Assembly (NCBI RefSeq): GCF_001428845.1 | Contig: NZ_LMIU01000008.1 | Coordinates: forward strand, 1 to 64,000 | Source of the DNA: Achromobacter sp. Root83 | GTDB taxonomy: Bacteria > Pseudomonadota > Gammaproteobacteria > Burkholderiales > Burkholderiaceae_B | DNA length: 64,000 nt | Direction: 5' to 3' | Part shown: positions 45,401 through 54,244 of the stretch, in pieces | Layout: each line of letters opens with the position of its first letter | Numbering within the stretch: position 1 is the stretch's first letter | Program-made: the position numbers and the translations under genes | The notes under the pieces: generated by a model | Told to the model about the DNA's origin: nothing | The model's input: the letters and a program-made list of their open reading frames with translations, nothing else | The model's database searches: none

Positions 45401-46023
45401 AGGCGGGGCTGGACGTCGATATCGGTGGCGTACCCGAACGTGGAGATGAACGGCACGCCCACGCCCAGCTCATCGACCACCTGTTTGCGGCCGGTGACCT
45501 TGTCATCCAGCGTAATGGTGCCGCCGTCGATCACCATGTTGTTGAGCGAGAAGCGCGGCAGCCCTTCGTCCGGCTTGGGCGGTTCTTCGGGTTTGGCGGC
45601 CGTCAATTCGGCCACGCGTTGCTCAATATCAGAGAAATTGAAGCGCGTGACGTCTTCGCGGACGATGGCGATGTTAGGCTGGCGCAGGGTCAGTCGATCG
45701 ACCACGGGCGCGAACCAGAACAGCGAGGTCCATGCCGCGCTGGCATCCAGTTCCGCCAGCGTCATCAGCGGCGTCGGAGAGCCAGGCTGGGCCACGGCCA
45801 GGTCGCGCGCGCGGACGGTCAGCGTGAAGGGATTGAACGTGATCTTGCCGACGGAGACGTCGCGGCCGATCATTTTGGAGACGTCCTGGGTCAGGACGTC
45901 ATGCAGGACTTTCGGGACCTGCCAGGCGGCGACGCCGCACAGTATCAGCAAGAACGCGAGGATGCCCAGAAGAATCTTGCCGGCGCGCCGGGTGAACCGA
46001 AGCTTGGGCATGCGCACGGGCAT
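42499..46023 (-). CDS. DUF748-family AsmA-like envelope protein
   Basis: A 1174-aa protein. One N-terminal membrane helix (ILLGILAFLLILCGVAAWQV) anchors a very long periplasmic part of beta strands, typical of AsmA/TamB-like lipid-bridge proteins; GRDVSVGKITFNPFTLTVRA near the N-terminus is the AsmA-type start. The C-terminal region (about 1040-1170) contains an OmpA-like stretch, VEFAPGSAVLTEDTTQRIDT. A low-complexity Ala/Pro/Ser insertion (about residues 378-420) interrupts the middle. Start ATG 46023 is supported by CAGGAGACC. Role in outer-membrane lipid transport or integrity is inference from the superfamily. Confidence 0.85.
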   Translation of the reverse strand: MPVRMPKLRFTRRAGKILLGILAFLLILCGVAAWQVPKVLHDVLTQDVSKMIGRDVSVGKITFNPFTLTVRARDLAVAQPGSPTPLMTLAELDASAAWTSLFWFAPVVDRLTLRQPNIAIVREDVTRFNFSDIEQRVAELTAAKPEEPPKPDEGLPRFSLNNMVIDGGTITLDDKVTGRKQVVDELGVGVPFISTFGYATDIDVQPRLHLRINGSPFDLTGVARPFDVVPSSTLRVAFDGLQLEKWADVWPMPLPFKVESALLDSNLQIVFEQPKDAPPKIRVVGDMGLRRLDLRDASGQSLAAWSALTVSRLELEPIARQVYIGEVGLWAPQIHVRRHANEHLNWQDVVAGLKALGGVAPTATPLADKMRKASGIQPAAPAAAAAAASPAATPAAAASSAGSPAATASPAAVPAAAPAAPGEWKVTLDAFNLHEGEVYVTDAISKLDYAMTGLAATVEGVALPQTPDQPINLWLTMDNSTDGGWLRAKGPLVIKPLSLELGVRLGNVALAPLAPAVRSAAPISLLDGRLSASAQVHVREKGGAVDASATAVQADLTQFKARDESLKPALDIVLQTLHLTADRLAMGPGQSNFTLAAAGIQGNGKLNLQGAFTPQPLTVKTAVDLSGLNVAPFAPYAASRLNATVRAITLGAKGNAEFTAAAGNAPMKAGWKGGVEITDLDLQDRVNKDDFLNWKRLGFSGMDISVAGDKIGARLGDIALEDFYGRILLNAQGRLNVMDLVAAPGQAGGSITQDTQTPGRGAPPPAPAAPASQGSGAMPDISVNSVTLHRGRMTFTDRFVKPNYVAELSSIEGGITAVSSTNPQPANVKVTGRVYTTAPLSISGIVQPFAKFLTLDLKASAKGVDLPRFNTYSAKYVGYPIKRGKLSVDLQYKIKDRALQASNHVVLNQLTFGDKTNSPDATKLPVLLAVALLKDSRGNIDINLPISGSLDDPEFSVGGIVVRVLMNLVVKAVTSPFSLLASAFGGGEELSYVEFAPGSAVLTEDTTQRIDTLIKALADRPALKMDISGRADPKTDIEGLRQAWVDGKIRAAKAAAATPRGKKPNPAGIEVTGAERAKYLEEVYDDTDIKNKPRNLIGMAKSIPAAQMEEMLRGVAPVGEDQLRQLADARAQAVYEKLQAQEGLADRVFIIAPQLDADGIKDEGQPSRVDFSLK
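44765..44900 (-). repeat. Imperfect tandem repeats coding an Ala/Pro/Ser-rich linker
   Basis: Within the DUF748 gene, units related to GCCGGAGATGCCG(T/C)CGCCGCGGGCG (on the plus strand) recur about three to four times and encode an Ala/Pro/Ser-only stretch of about 45 residues. Such a tract is prone to length change. Confidence 0.7.
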
Positions 46024-46078
46024 CGCGGGTCTCCTGATAACTGATGAAGGCCATTTTTCCGTCCTTCCACTGACTACA

Positions 46079-46095
46079 GGCGCGATTATCGCGCC
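46079..46095 (+). repeat. Stem-loop upstream of moaC
   Basis: GGCGCGA and TCGCGCC flank TTA in the 170-bp gap between the DUF748 and moaC genes, which are divergent. No clear Moco riboswitch fold or confident -35/-10 pair was recognised in this gap. Confidence 0.45.
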
Positions 46096-46193
46096 CCCTT
46101 TCACTGCTCGTCTATCATAGGCGTAACAGGGGCCGCGCCCGGCCAGCCGGGGCCGCTCTTTTCAAACATTAACAATTCCTGATCCCGATTCCC

Positions 46194-46682
46194 ATGTCCA
46201 CGTCCACCCCCACCTTGAGTCACCTGGATGAAGCCGGCCAGGTCCGCATGGTCGACGTCATCGCCAAGACCGATACCGAACGCGTGGCGATCGCGACCGC
46301 CAGCGTACGCATGAACGCCGTGGCCTACGGCCTCCTGACCCAACCGGGCCAGGGCAAGGGAGAAGTGCTCAACACCGCCCGCGTGGCCGCCATTCTGGCC
46401 GCCAAGCGATGCGCCGACATGATCCCGCTGTGCCACAGTCTGCCGCTGGCATTCGTGGGCGTCGAGTTCTCGCTGGACGACGCCGAACATCGCATCGACG
46501 TCCTGGCCACCTGCCGCACCAGCTACAAGACGGGCGTGGAAATGGAGGCCATGATGGCTTGCAGCGTCGCCGCGTTGACCATCTACGATATGTGCAAGGC
46601 TGCCGACAAGGGCATCGTGATCGAACAAGTTCGCCTTAAGTACAAGGCGGGAGGCAAAAGCGGTGAATGGCGCAACGATTAA
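46194..46682 (+). CDS. moaC: Cyclic pyranopterin monophosphate synthase MoaC
   Basis: A 162-aa enzyme catalysing, after MoaA, the second part of cyclic pyranopterin formation from GTP. MVDVIAKTDTERVAIATASV, CADMIPLCHSLPL and the active-site stretch GVEMEAMMACSVAALTIYDMCK are all present with the catalytic Lys and Asp. First gene of moaC-moaD-moaE-moaB-moeA. Confidence 0.97.
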   Translation: MSTSTPTLSHLDEAGQVRMVDVIAKTDTERVAIATASVRMNAVAYGLLTQPGQGKGEVLNTARVAAILAAKRCADMIPLCHSLPLAFVGVEFSLDDAEHRIDVLATCRTSYKTGVEMEAMMACSVAALTIYDMCKAADKGIVIEQVRLKYKAGGKSGEWRND

Positions 46683-46914
46683 TCTTCTGTACTTCGCGCG
46701 CGTGGCCGAACTGGTCGGCAAGCGCGCCGAAGCCTGGCCCGTCGATGGCGAGTCCACCGGCGCGCAACTGCTGGCCGCGCTGGGCGAACGCTATCCCCAG
46801 CTCGAGCCCGCCGCGCGCCTGAAGCTGGCCATCAACCAGACCCACTCCAAGCCGTCGGCCCCGATCCGCGCGGGCGACGAGGTCGCGGTGTTCGAACCCG
46901 TCACCGGAGGTTGA
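46663..46914 (+). CDS. moaD: Molybdopterin synthase small subunit MoaD
   Basis: An 83-aa ubiquitin-fold sulfur carrier. It ends in FEPVTGG, the C-terminal Gly-Gly that is thiocarboxylated by MoeB. INLLYFARVAELVGK is the typical first strand. The ATG overlaps moaC by 20 bp, with GGAGG 12 nt before it. Confidence 0.95.
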   Translation: MNGATINLLYFARVAELVGKRAEAWPVDGESTGAQLLAALGERYPQLEPAARLKLAINQTHSKPSAPIRAGDEVAVFEPVTGG

Positions 46915-46919
46915 ACGCC

Positions 46920-47402
46920 ATGATCAGCGTCCAGGAAGCCGACTTCGACGGCGCCGCGCTCACGGCCGCGCTGCGCGCAAGCGCGGGCGCCGGGGTAGGC
47001 GGCATCGTCACGTTCGTGGGCTATGTGCGCGACTATGCGCCCGACACGCCCACCGACACGCTTTATCTTGAACACTACCCGGGCATGTGCGAACGCGAAC
47101 TTGAAGACATCGCGGCCACGGCCCGCGCGCGCTGGAACCTGGACGGCACGGTCATCGTGCACCGGGTGGGCGCGCTTTCGCGCAATGCGCAGATCGTCTT
47201 CGTGGCGGCGGCCAGCGCCCATCGCGGCGACGCCTTCCGCGGCTGCGAATACATCATCGACGCGCTGAAGACCCGCGCGCCCTTCTGGAAGCGCGAGACC
47301 CTGTCGGGCGGCAGCAGCTTCTGGGTGGAACAGCGCCAATCCGACCAGGACCGCACCGAGTCCTGGGATGAAGACACCGCCAACAAAAAGGAGAACCCAT
47401 GA
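46920..47402 (+). CDS. moaE: Molybdopterin synthase large subunit MoaE
   Basis: A 160-aa catalytic subunit that adds two sulfurs to cyclic pyranopterin. GGIVTFVGYVRDY, LEHYPGMCERELEDIA, VHRVGALS and the Lys-containing FWKRETLSGGSSFWVE are diagnostic. The ATG at 46920 has GGAGG 8 nt upstream; a TTG 9 nt earlier is less likely. Confidence 0.95.
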   Translation: MISVQEADFDGAALTAALRASAGAGVGGIVTFVGYVRDYAPDTPTDTLYLEHYPGMCERELEDIAATARARWNLDGTVIVHRVGALSRNAQIVFVAAASAHRGDAFRGCEYIIDALKTRAPFWKRETLSGGSSFWVEQRQSDQDRTESWDEDTANKKENP

Positions 47403-47920
47403 GCGAAGCAATCCAGGTCTCGCTGGCCTGCGCCGTACTGACGGTCAGCGACACCCGCAGCGCGGGCGACGACACCTCTGGCAATCTGCTTGCGCACAGC
47501 CTCGCACAGGCGGGCCACCAATGCGCGCGGCGCGATATCGTCCGCGACGATATCTATCAGATCCGGCGCATCATCAGCGACTGGATCGCCGACCCCGAAG
47601 TGCAGATCATCCTGACGACGGGCGGCACGGGCTTCTCGCATCGCGATCACACGCCGGAAGCCATCCTGCCGCTGCTGGATCGTGAGATCCCGGGCTTTGG
47701 CGAACTCTTCCGCCAGATCTCCTACACCGAGATCGGCAGCTCCACCGTCCAGTCGCGCGCCTTCGCCGGCTCGGCCAACCAGACGCTGATCTTCTGCCTG
47801 CCGGGTTCCAACAACGCGTGCGAGACGGCGTGGACGCGGATCCTGCGCGAACAGCTCGACAGCACCCACGGCCCGTGCAATTTCGCGGCGCAATTCAAAA
47901 CCCGCGTAGAAGAAAACTGA
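47399..47920 (+). CDS. moaB: Molybdenum cofactor protein MoaB
   Basis: A 173-aa MogA/MoaB-fold protein that adenylylates molybdopterin or assists Mo insertion. The MPT-binding TTGGTGFSHRDHTPEAI and the C-terminal LPGSNNACETAWTRIL are conserved. It overlaps the moaE stop by 4 nt (ATGA). Confidence 0.94.
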   Translation: MSEAIQVSLACAVLTVSDTRSAGDDTSGNLLAHSLAQAGHQCARRDIVRDDIYQIRRIISDWIADPEVQIILTTGGTGFSHRDHTPEAILPLLDREIPGFGELFRQISYTEIGSSTVQSRAFAGSANQTLIFCLPGSNNACETAWTRILREQLDSTHGPCNFAAQFKTRVEEN

Positions 47921-47923
47921 GCC

Positions 47924-49129
47924 ATGCTGGATTTCGATCAAGCCCAGACCTTGCTGGCCAACGCCGCCGGCCCCCTGCAGCGCACCGAACAAGCCAGCCT
48001 GGCGCAAGCCGCCGGCCGCGTCCTGGCCGAGAGCCTGACCGCCACGGTGGACATCCCCCCTGCCGACAACAGCGCCATGGACGGATACGCCTTGCGGCTG
48101 GCCGACTGGAGCGCCGACGCCCGCCTGCCGATTCAGCAGCGCTGCTATGCCGGCGACGTGCCCGAGCCGCTCAAGCCCGGCCATGCCATCCGCCTGTTCA
48201 CGGGCAGCGTGATCCCCGCCGGCGCGGACGTAGTGGTCATGCAGGAAGACACCGTCGAAGCCGACAACCAGGTCCAGATATCCCGCGAACCCCGGCCCGG
48301 CCAGCACATCCGCCGCCGCGGCGAAGACACGATGGCCGGCGCGCCGCTGCTGCCCGCGGGCACGCTGCTGCACGCCGCGCATGTGGCGCTGCTTGCCTCG
48401 CAGGGGCTGGCCGCCGTGCCGGTCTACGGCCAGTTGCGCGTGGGCATCCTGACCACCGGCGACGAACTCGTCCTGCCCGGCCAGCCGCGCGCCACCGAAC
48501 AGATCTACAACTCCAACGGGCCGATGCTGGCCGCGATGGCGCGTGGCATGGGCGCCCTGCCCGTCCATGTGCTGCACGCCCGCGACACCGAGGCCGACCT
48601 GCTGGCCGCCTTCAAGACCTTGCTGGCCGACTGCGACCTGGTGCTGAGCGTGGGCGGCGTGTCGGTGGGCGAGCGCGATCTGGTCAAGCCGGCGCTGGCT
48701 GCCCTGGGCGGTGAACTGTCGCTGTGGAAGGTGCGCATGAAGCCGGGCAAGCCGGTGGCGCTGGCGCAGATCGAAGGCAAGCCCGTGGTCAGCCTGCCGG
48801 GCAATCCGGTGTCGGCCTATGCCGTGTACGCCATGCTGGTAACGCCGCTGATCCGCCGCATGCAGGGCCGCGCGGATATCTTCCCGCCCGTGAGCCGGCT
48901 ACCGCTGCGCACCGAACATCCCCGCCAGGACGGCCGCGAGGAGTTCCTGCGGGTCCAGCGCCGCGTGTCCGAAGATGGCACCGGCGAACTGGTGCCCTAC
49001 GGCCATCAGGGTTCGGGCGTGATCAGTTCATTGCCCTGGTCCACGGGCCTGGCCCGCCTGCCCGCGGACGTGCTGGTGCAGGACAAGGACCGGGTCGCCT
49101 ACTACGACCTGCATCACTGGCTGGCGTAG
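47924..49129 (+). CDS. moeA: Molybdopterin molybdenumtransferase MoeA
   Basis: A 401-aa enzyme inserting molybdate into adenylylated molybdopterin. The conserved substrate segments DIPPADNSAMDGYALRL, FTGSVIPAGADVVVMQED, the acidic LTTGDEL-type loop (GILTTGDELVLPG) and SVGGVSVGERDLVKPAL are all present, with LPGNPVSAYA near the C-terminal domain. It begins 3 bp after moaB and overlaps the end of mobA on the other strand by 16 bp. Confidence 0.96.
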   Translation: MLDFDQAQTLLANAAGPLQRTEQASLAQAAGRVLAESLTATVDIPPADNSAMDGYALRLADWSADARLPIQQRCYAGDVPEPLKPGHAIRLFTGSVIPAGADVVVMQEDTVEADNQVQISREPRPGQHIRRRGEDTMAGAPLLPAGTLLHAAHVALLASQGLAAVPVYGQLRVGILTTGDELVLPGQPRATEQIYNSNGPMLAAMARGMGALPVHVLHARDTEADLLAAFKTLLADCDLVLSVGGVSVGERDLVKPALAALGGELSLWKVRMKPGKPVALAQIEGKPVVSLPGNPVSAYAVYAMLVTPLIRRMQGRADIFPPVSRLPLRTEHPRQDGREEFLRVQRRVSEDGTGELVPYGHQGSGVISSLPWSTGLARLPADVLVQDKDRVAYYDLHHWLA

Positions 49130-49720
49130 CGTTCGGCCAGCGCCAGCTCTTCTGGCGTATTGACGTTCATGAAGGCATGCGGCGGCGCGTCGTCGAAACG
49201 GGTTTCGACGGCGCCCGCCCTGGCCTGCCATAACCCCACCTTGCGGTCGCCCCCTTGCAGATACGCCAGCAAGCCGGGCAGAAGCGACGTGCGCAGCGCC
49301 ATGCAGGCGGAATGCCGCTGTCCGCCCGCCGCCGCGTAGGCCAGCGGCGCCTGCGCCGCCTGCGCCGCGCCGATCAGGCGCGCGGCCATGTCCGAGGGCA
49401 GGAACGGCGTATCGCAGGGCGCGACCACCAGCCATTCTTCACCGGGCGCGGCGGCCAGCGCCGCCGCGATGCCCAGCAGCGGCCCCTGCCAGGCGCCCAA
49501 TTGCGCTTCGCCATCGGGCACGACCTGACCATATTGCGCATAGCGTTCCGCGTGGCGATTGGCGCTGATGATCAGCCGCCCCACTTGCGGCGCCAGGCGG
49601 CGCGCGACGTGCGCCACCATGGGCTCGCCGCGAAGCGCGACCAGCCCCTTGTCCTGCCCGTTCATGCGGGAGCCCTGCCCGCCGGCCAGGATCAGGCCGG
49701 CCACACCATTGCGCGAGGGT

Positions 49721-49728
<8 letters not shown>
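49114..49728 (-). CDS. mobA: Molybdenum cofactor guanylyltransferase MobA
   Basis: A 204-aa enzyme that adds GMP to Mo-molybdopterin, forming the MGD used by the window's NasA and FdsA. The N-terminal GTP site [20 protein letters not shown] is intact. The start is GTG 49728, overlapping the moaA stop by 8 bp, so the two are translationally coupled. Confidence 0.95.
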
Positions 49729-50824
<1,096 letters not shown>

Positions 50825-50859
50825 GGGGACATCATATCCCGGCGGGTCGCGCCGTGGGC

Positions 50860-51939
50860 TCACGGAAATGCCTCTTCCAGCGACTGCAGGCGCCCGGTGT
50901 CCTGGGCGTCGTAGCCGACCAGTTGCCCCACATAACCTACATAGTCCGGGCTGCGCATGATGGACAGCAGGTCGTGCATGGCCGGGGTTTCCAGCGCGGA
51001 TTTGCGGATGGCGAAGAAATAGCGTTCCCGGACCAGCGGAATGAAGTCCAGCCCGAAGCGGCAGGCGGCCGTCTCCACGCCCACGCCGGTGTCGGCCATG
51101 CCGCTGGCGATGTGCGCGGCGATGGCCATGTGAGTGAACTCGTTGGTTTCGTAGCCCTGGACTTCGCTGATGGACACGCCGGCACGCTGCAGCATCAGGC
51201 TCACCAGATAGCGGGTGCTGGAGCCGATCTGGCGGTTGACGAAGCGCACATCGGACCGCGCCAGGTCCGCCATGCCCCGGATCTGCTTGGGATTGCCGGC
51301 GGTGACGAACAGGCCGGTGTTGCGCACGGCCAGGTGGATCAGCATGTATTCGTCGGCGTGCAGCCACTGCGCGTAACGTTCCATGATGGGGGCTTCGAAG
51401 TCCCCCAGTGGCACCTGGAAACCCGCCAGATCGCACTCGTGGCGCTCCAGCGAGGCCAGCGCCTCGATCGCGGTGCGGTAGCGCAGTTCCAGCCCGGGCT
51501 TGCGGTTGCCCATGTGCTGCATCAGCGATTCCACCGCGAAACCGTGGCTGGCGTGCAGGCGCAAGTGCGGGCCGGATTCCGGCAACAGGCGCTCCAGTTC
51601 TTCCTGCAGTTCCGAGGCCATGCTGTCCAGGGTAGGCATCAGCCGCGCCTCGATGCGGCGGTTGGCCCACAACAGGCGCTGCGCGAAGGGCGAGAGCTGC
51701 GTGCCCTGACGGCGGTTGGTGATGAGAAGCTGCGTGCCGAAGATGGCTTCGAAGCGGCGCAGCACGCCCCAGCCGTGGCGGTACGACAGCCCGCAGGCAC
51801 GGCAGGCGCCCGTGATATTGCCCGTGGCGTCTATGGCCGCCAGCAGCGCAAGCATGTCCTGCAGCGGCACGGGCGCCAGATCGTCGTCTCCGCCCAATGT
51901 CCACTGCGGCCTCAGGCCGATACGGAACTTATATGTCAT
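50860..51939 (-). CDS. ModE/LysR-type regulator with periplasmic-binding-like sensor domain (FdsR-like)
   Basis: A 359-aa transcription regulator. Residues about 25-95 form a winged HTH of the ModE/LysR class ([40 protein letters not shown]). Residues about 125-345 resemble the PBP-like ligand domain family that is also found fused to Mo-cofactor proteins (PF12727 type). It is divergent from the formate dehydrogenase operon with a 157-bp gap containing two inverted repeats, and adjacent to moaA. Cupriavidus necator has a regulator named FdsR in the same position; orthology is inferred from place and architecture. The ligand may be molybdate, formate or another anion. Confidence 0.82.
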   Translation of the reverse strand: MTYKFRIGLRPQWTLGGDDDLAPVPLQDMLALLAAIDATGNITGACRACGLSYRHGWGVLRRFEAIFGTQLLITNRRQGTQLSPFAQRLLWANRRIEARLMPTLDSMASELQEELERLLPESGPHLRLHASHGFAVESLMQHMGNRKPGLELRYRTAIEALASLERHECDLAGFQVPLGDFEAPIMERYAQWLHADEYMLIHLAVRNTGLFVTAGNPKQIRGMADLARSDVRFVNRQIGSSTRYLVSLMLQRAGVSISEVQGYETNEFTHMAIAAHIASGMADTGVGVETAACRFGLDFIPLVRERYFFAIRKSALETPAMHDLLSIMRSPDYVGYVGQLVGYDAQDTGRLQSLEEAFP

Positions 51940-51967
51940 TTATTTCTTATTGAAGGCGATCAAGTAC

Positions 51968-51992
51968 CCCGTTAGAGTACACAAATAACGGG
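51968..51992. promoter_or_regulatory. Inverted repeat near the regulator start (candidate operator)
   Basis: CCCGTTA (51968-51974) and TAACGGG (51986-51992) are perfect 7-bp arms separated by 11 bp, 29 bp upstream of the regulator's ATG. The T-N11-A geometry (GTTA-N11-TAAC) is that of LysR-type binding sites, so it may be the autoregulatory site. Confidence 0.55.
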
Positions 51993-52002
51993 CTGGGCGG
52001 GC

Positions 52003-52032
52003 GTTTTATATGTTTTTTTGAACATATAAAAC
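52003..52032. promoter_or_regulatory. 12-bp inverted repeat in the fds promoter region (candidate ModE-like operator)
   Basis: GTTTTATATGTT and AACATATAAAAC are perfect 12-bp arms with a 6-nt spacer TTTTTG, 65 bp upstream of fdsG. The TATAT-rich arms with a 6-nt gap resemble molybdate-responsive ModE operators. As an RNA it could also form a U-rich hairpin, but its place before the operon favours an operator. Confidence 0.7.
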
Positions 52033-52096
52033 ACCACGCTTCCCACCCGGCACAACAGCCCCTGAACGGGGTCATGCAACACAGGAGGAGACCACC

Positions 52097-52654
52097 GTGC
52101 ATCAGCGCGAGGCAAAGTCCGATCTGGCATCCAGCGGCGGGGCCCGGGGCGGCCAGATGGCCCTGGACGCGGCCCAGGCGTCCCACACCCCGGCCATCGC
52201 GGCCACGGCCCGCATTCTGGCCCGGCTGAAAGACCAGCCCGGCCCGCTCCTTCCGGTGCTGCATGCGGTCCAGCATGAACTGGGCTGTATTCCGGCCGAG
52301 GCGGTGCAAACCATCGCCGAGGCCCTGAACCTCTCCCGCGCTGAAGTCCACGGCGTCATCACCTTCTACCCGCACTTCCGCAGCGAGCCGGCCGCGCGCC
52401 ACACGCTGGAAGTCTGCCGCGCCGAAGCCTGCCAGTCCATGGGCGGCGAACGCCTGGCCGCCCACGCGCGCACCGCGCTGGGTTGCGATTTCCACGCCAG
52501 CACGAAAGACGGCGATTTCTCGCTGGAGCCGGTGTATTGCCTGGGCCTGTGCGCCCAGTCGCCGGCGGTGATGATCGACGGCCAGCCCCACGCCCGCGTC
52601 ACGCCCGACAAACTCGACCGCCTTCTGACCCGCACCCGGGAGACCTCATCATGA
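52097..52654 (+). CDS. fdsG: NAD-dependent formate dehydrogenase, gamma subunit
   Basis: A 185-aa protein homologous to the NuoE subunit of complex I. It starts at GTG after a strong SD (AGGAGGAG). The thioredoxin-like [2Fe-2S] domain has Cys ligands in EVCRAEACQSMGG and VYCLGLCAQSP. ITFYPHFRSEPAARHTLEVC is typical. It transfers electrons between FdsA clusters and the FMN site in FdsB. First gene of fdsG-fdsB-fdsA-fdhD-fdsD. Confidence 0.95.
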   Translation: MHQREAKSDLASSGGARGGQMALDAAQASHTPAIAATARILARLKDQPGPLLPVLHAVQHELGCIPAEAVQTIAEALNLSRAEVHGVITFYPHFRSEPAARHTLEVCRAEACQSMGGERLAAHARTALGCDFHASTKDGDFSLEPVYCLGLCAQSPAVMIDGQPHARVTPDKLDRLLTRTRETSS

Positions 52655-54231
52655 GCGCCCCCATCGTCATCTACGTACCGCGCGACGCCGCGGCGCTGGC
52701 CATGGACGCGGACACGGTGGCGCGCGATATCGAACGCATCGCCGACGAGCGCGGCCTGTCCGTGCAAGTGGTGCGCAACGGCTCGCGCGGCCTGCTCTGG
52801 CTCGAACCCCTGGTCGAAATCGCCACGCCGCAAGGCCGCATCGCCTACGGCCCGGTGCAGCCCGAAGACGTGCCCGCGCTGTTCGACGCCGGCTGGCTTT
52901 CAGGCGGCGCCCACGCGCTGCACCTGGGCCCGACCGAAGACATTCCCTATCTGAAGCGCCAGGAACGCCTGACCTTCGCCCGCGTCGGCGTGATCGATCC
53001 GCTGTCCTTGCAGGACTACGCCGCGCACGGCGGCCTGCAGGGCCTGAAGCGCGCGCTTGCCATGCAGCCCGGCCAGATCGTCGACGAAATGGTGGAATCC
53101 GGCCTGCGCGGCCGCGGCGGCGCGGCGTTTCCCACCGGCATCAAATGGAAGACGGTGGCGGGCACGCCGGGCGACACCAAATACATCGTCTGCAACGCCG
53201 ACGAAGGCGACTCCGGCACCTTCGCCGACCGCCTGCTGATGGAAGGCGACCCCTACGTCCTGATCGAAGGCATGACCATCGCGGGCCTGGCGGTGGGCGC
53301 GGCCTACGGCTACATCTACGTGCGCTCCGAATACCCGCACGCCATCGCCACCCTGGAAGCCGCCATCGCGCGAGCGCGCAGCGTGGGCTGGCTGGGCAAC
53401 GATGTCCACGGCAGCGGCCGCCGCTTCGACCTGGAAGTGCGCAAGGGCGCCGGCGCCTACATCTGCGGCGAAGAAACGTCCCTGCTGGAAAGCCTGGAAG
53501 GCAAGCGCGGCGTGGTCCGCGCCAAGCCGCCGCTGCCCGCGATATCGGGCCTGTTCGGCAAGCCCACCGTCATCAACAACGTGATCTCGCTGGCCACCGT
53601 GCCCATCATCCTGGCCAAGGGCGCGGCGTACTACCGCGACTACGGCGTGGGCCGCTCGCACGGCACACTGCCGTTCCAGCTCGCCGGCAACCTCAAGCAC
53701 GGCGGGCTGGTGGAAACGGCGTTCGGCCTGAGCCTGCGCGACCTGCTCTACGGCTTTGGCGGCGGCAGCGCCTCCGGGCGTCCGTTGCGCGCGGTGCAGG
53801 TGGGCGGCCCGCTGGGCGCCTATCTGCCCGAATCGCAATGGGACGTGCCGCTCGACTACGAGGCCTATATCCAGATCTCGGCCATGATCGGCCACGGCGG
53901 ACTGGTGGCGTTCGACGACACCGTCGACATGGCCCGCATGGCGCACTACGCGATGGAGTTCTGCGCCATCGAATCCTGTGGCAAATGCACGCCCTGCCGC
54001 ATCGGATCCACGCGCGGCATGGAAACCATCGCCAAGATCGCCGCGGGCGGCCAGAGCCGCGAGCAGCGAGAACAACAGGTGCATCTGCTGCGCGACCTGT
54101 GCGACACGATGCTGGGCGGTTCGCTGTGCGCGCTGGGGGGCATGGCGCCCTATCCGGTGCTGTCCGCGCTGAACCATTTCCCGCAGGACTTCGGCATCGA
54201 GTCCTCCCAGTCTGCCGCGCACGCGGCCTGA
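52651..54231 (+). CDS. fdsB: NAD-dependent formate dehydrogenase, beta subunit
   Basis: A 526-aa NuoF homologue that reduces NAD+. An N-terminal thioredoxin-like part (1-110) precedes the NADH/FMN domain: GLRGRGGAAFPTGIKW, CNADEGDSGTFADRLLMEGD and GAGAYICGEETSLLESLEG. The 4Fe-4S ligands are in ESCGKCTPCRIGSTRG with a fourth Cys in GGSLCALGG. It overlaps fdsG by 4 bp. Confidence 0.96.
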   Translation: MSAPIVIYVPRDAAALAMDADTVARDIERIADERGLSVQVVRNGSRGLLWLEPLVEIATPQGRIAYGPVQPEDVPALFDAGWLSGGAHALHLGPTEDIPYLKRQERLTFARVGVIDPLSLQDYAAHGGLQGLKRALAMQPGQIVDEMVESGLRGRGGAAFPTGIKWKTVAGTPGDTKYIVCNADEGDSGTFADRLLMEGDPYVLIEGMTIAGLAVGAAYGYIYVRSEYPHAIATLEAAIARARSVGWLGNDVHGSGRRFDLEVRKGAGAYICGEETSLLESLEGKRGVVRAKPPLPAISGLFGKPTVINNVISLATVPIILAKGAAYYRDYGVGRSHGTLPFQLAGNLKHGGLVETAFGLSLRDLLYGFGGGSASGRPLRAVQVGGPLGAYLPESQWDVPLDYEAYIQISAMIGHGGLVAFDDTVDMARMAHYAMEFCAIESCGKCTPCRIGSTRGMETIAKIAAGGQSREQREQQVHLLRDLCDTMLGGSLCALGGMAPYPVLSALNHFPQDFGIESSQSAAHAA

Positions 54232-54244
54232 ACCCGAGACCGCC

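Noticed and set aside
46024..46193. Moco riboswitch upstream of moaC
   Set aside because: Only simple GC hairpins are visible; the conserved Moco RNA core was not recognised, and the leader is short.
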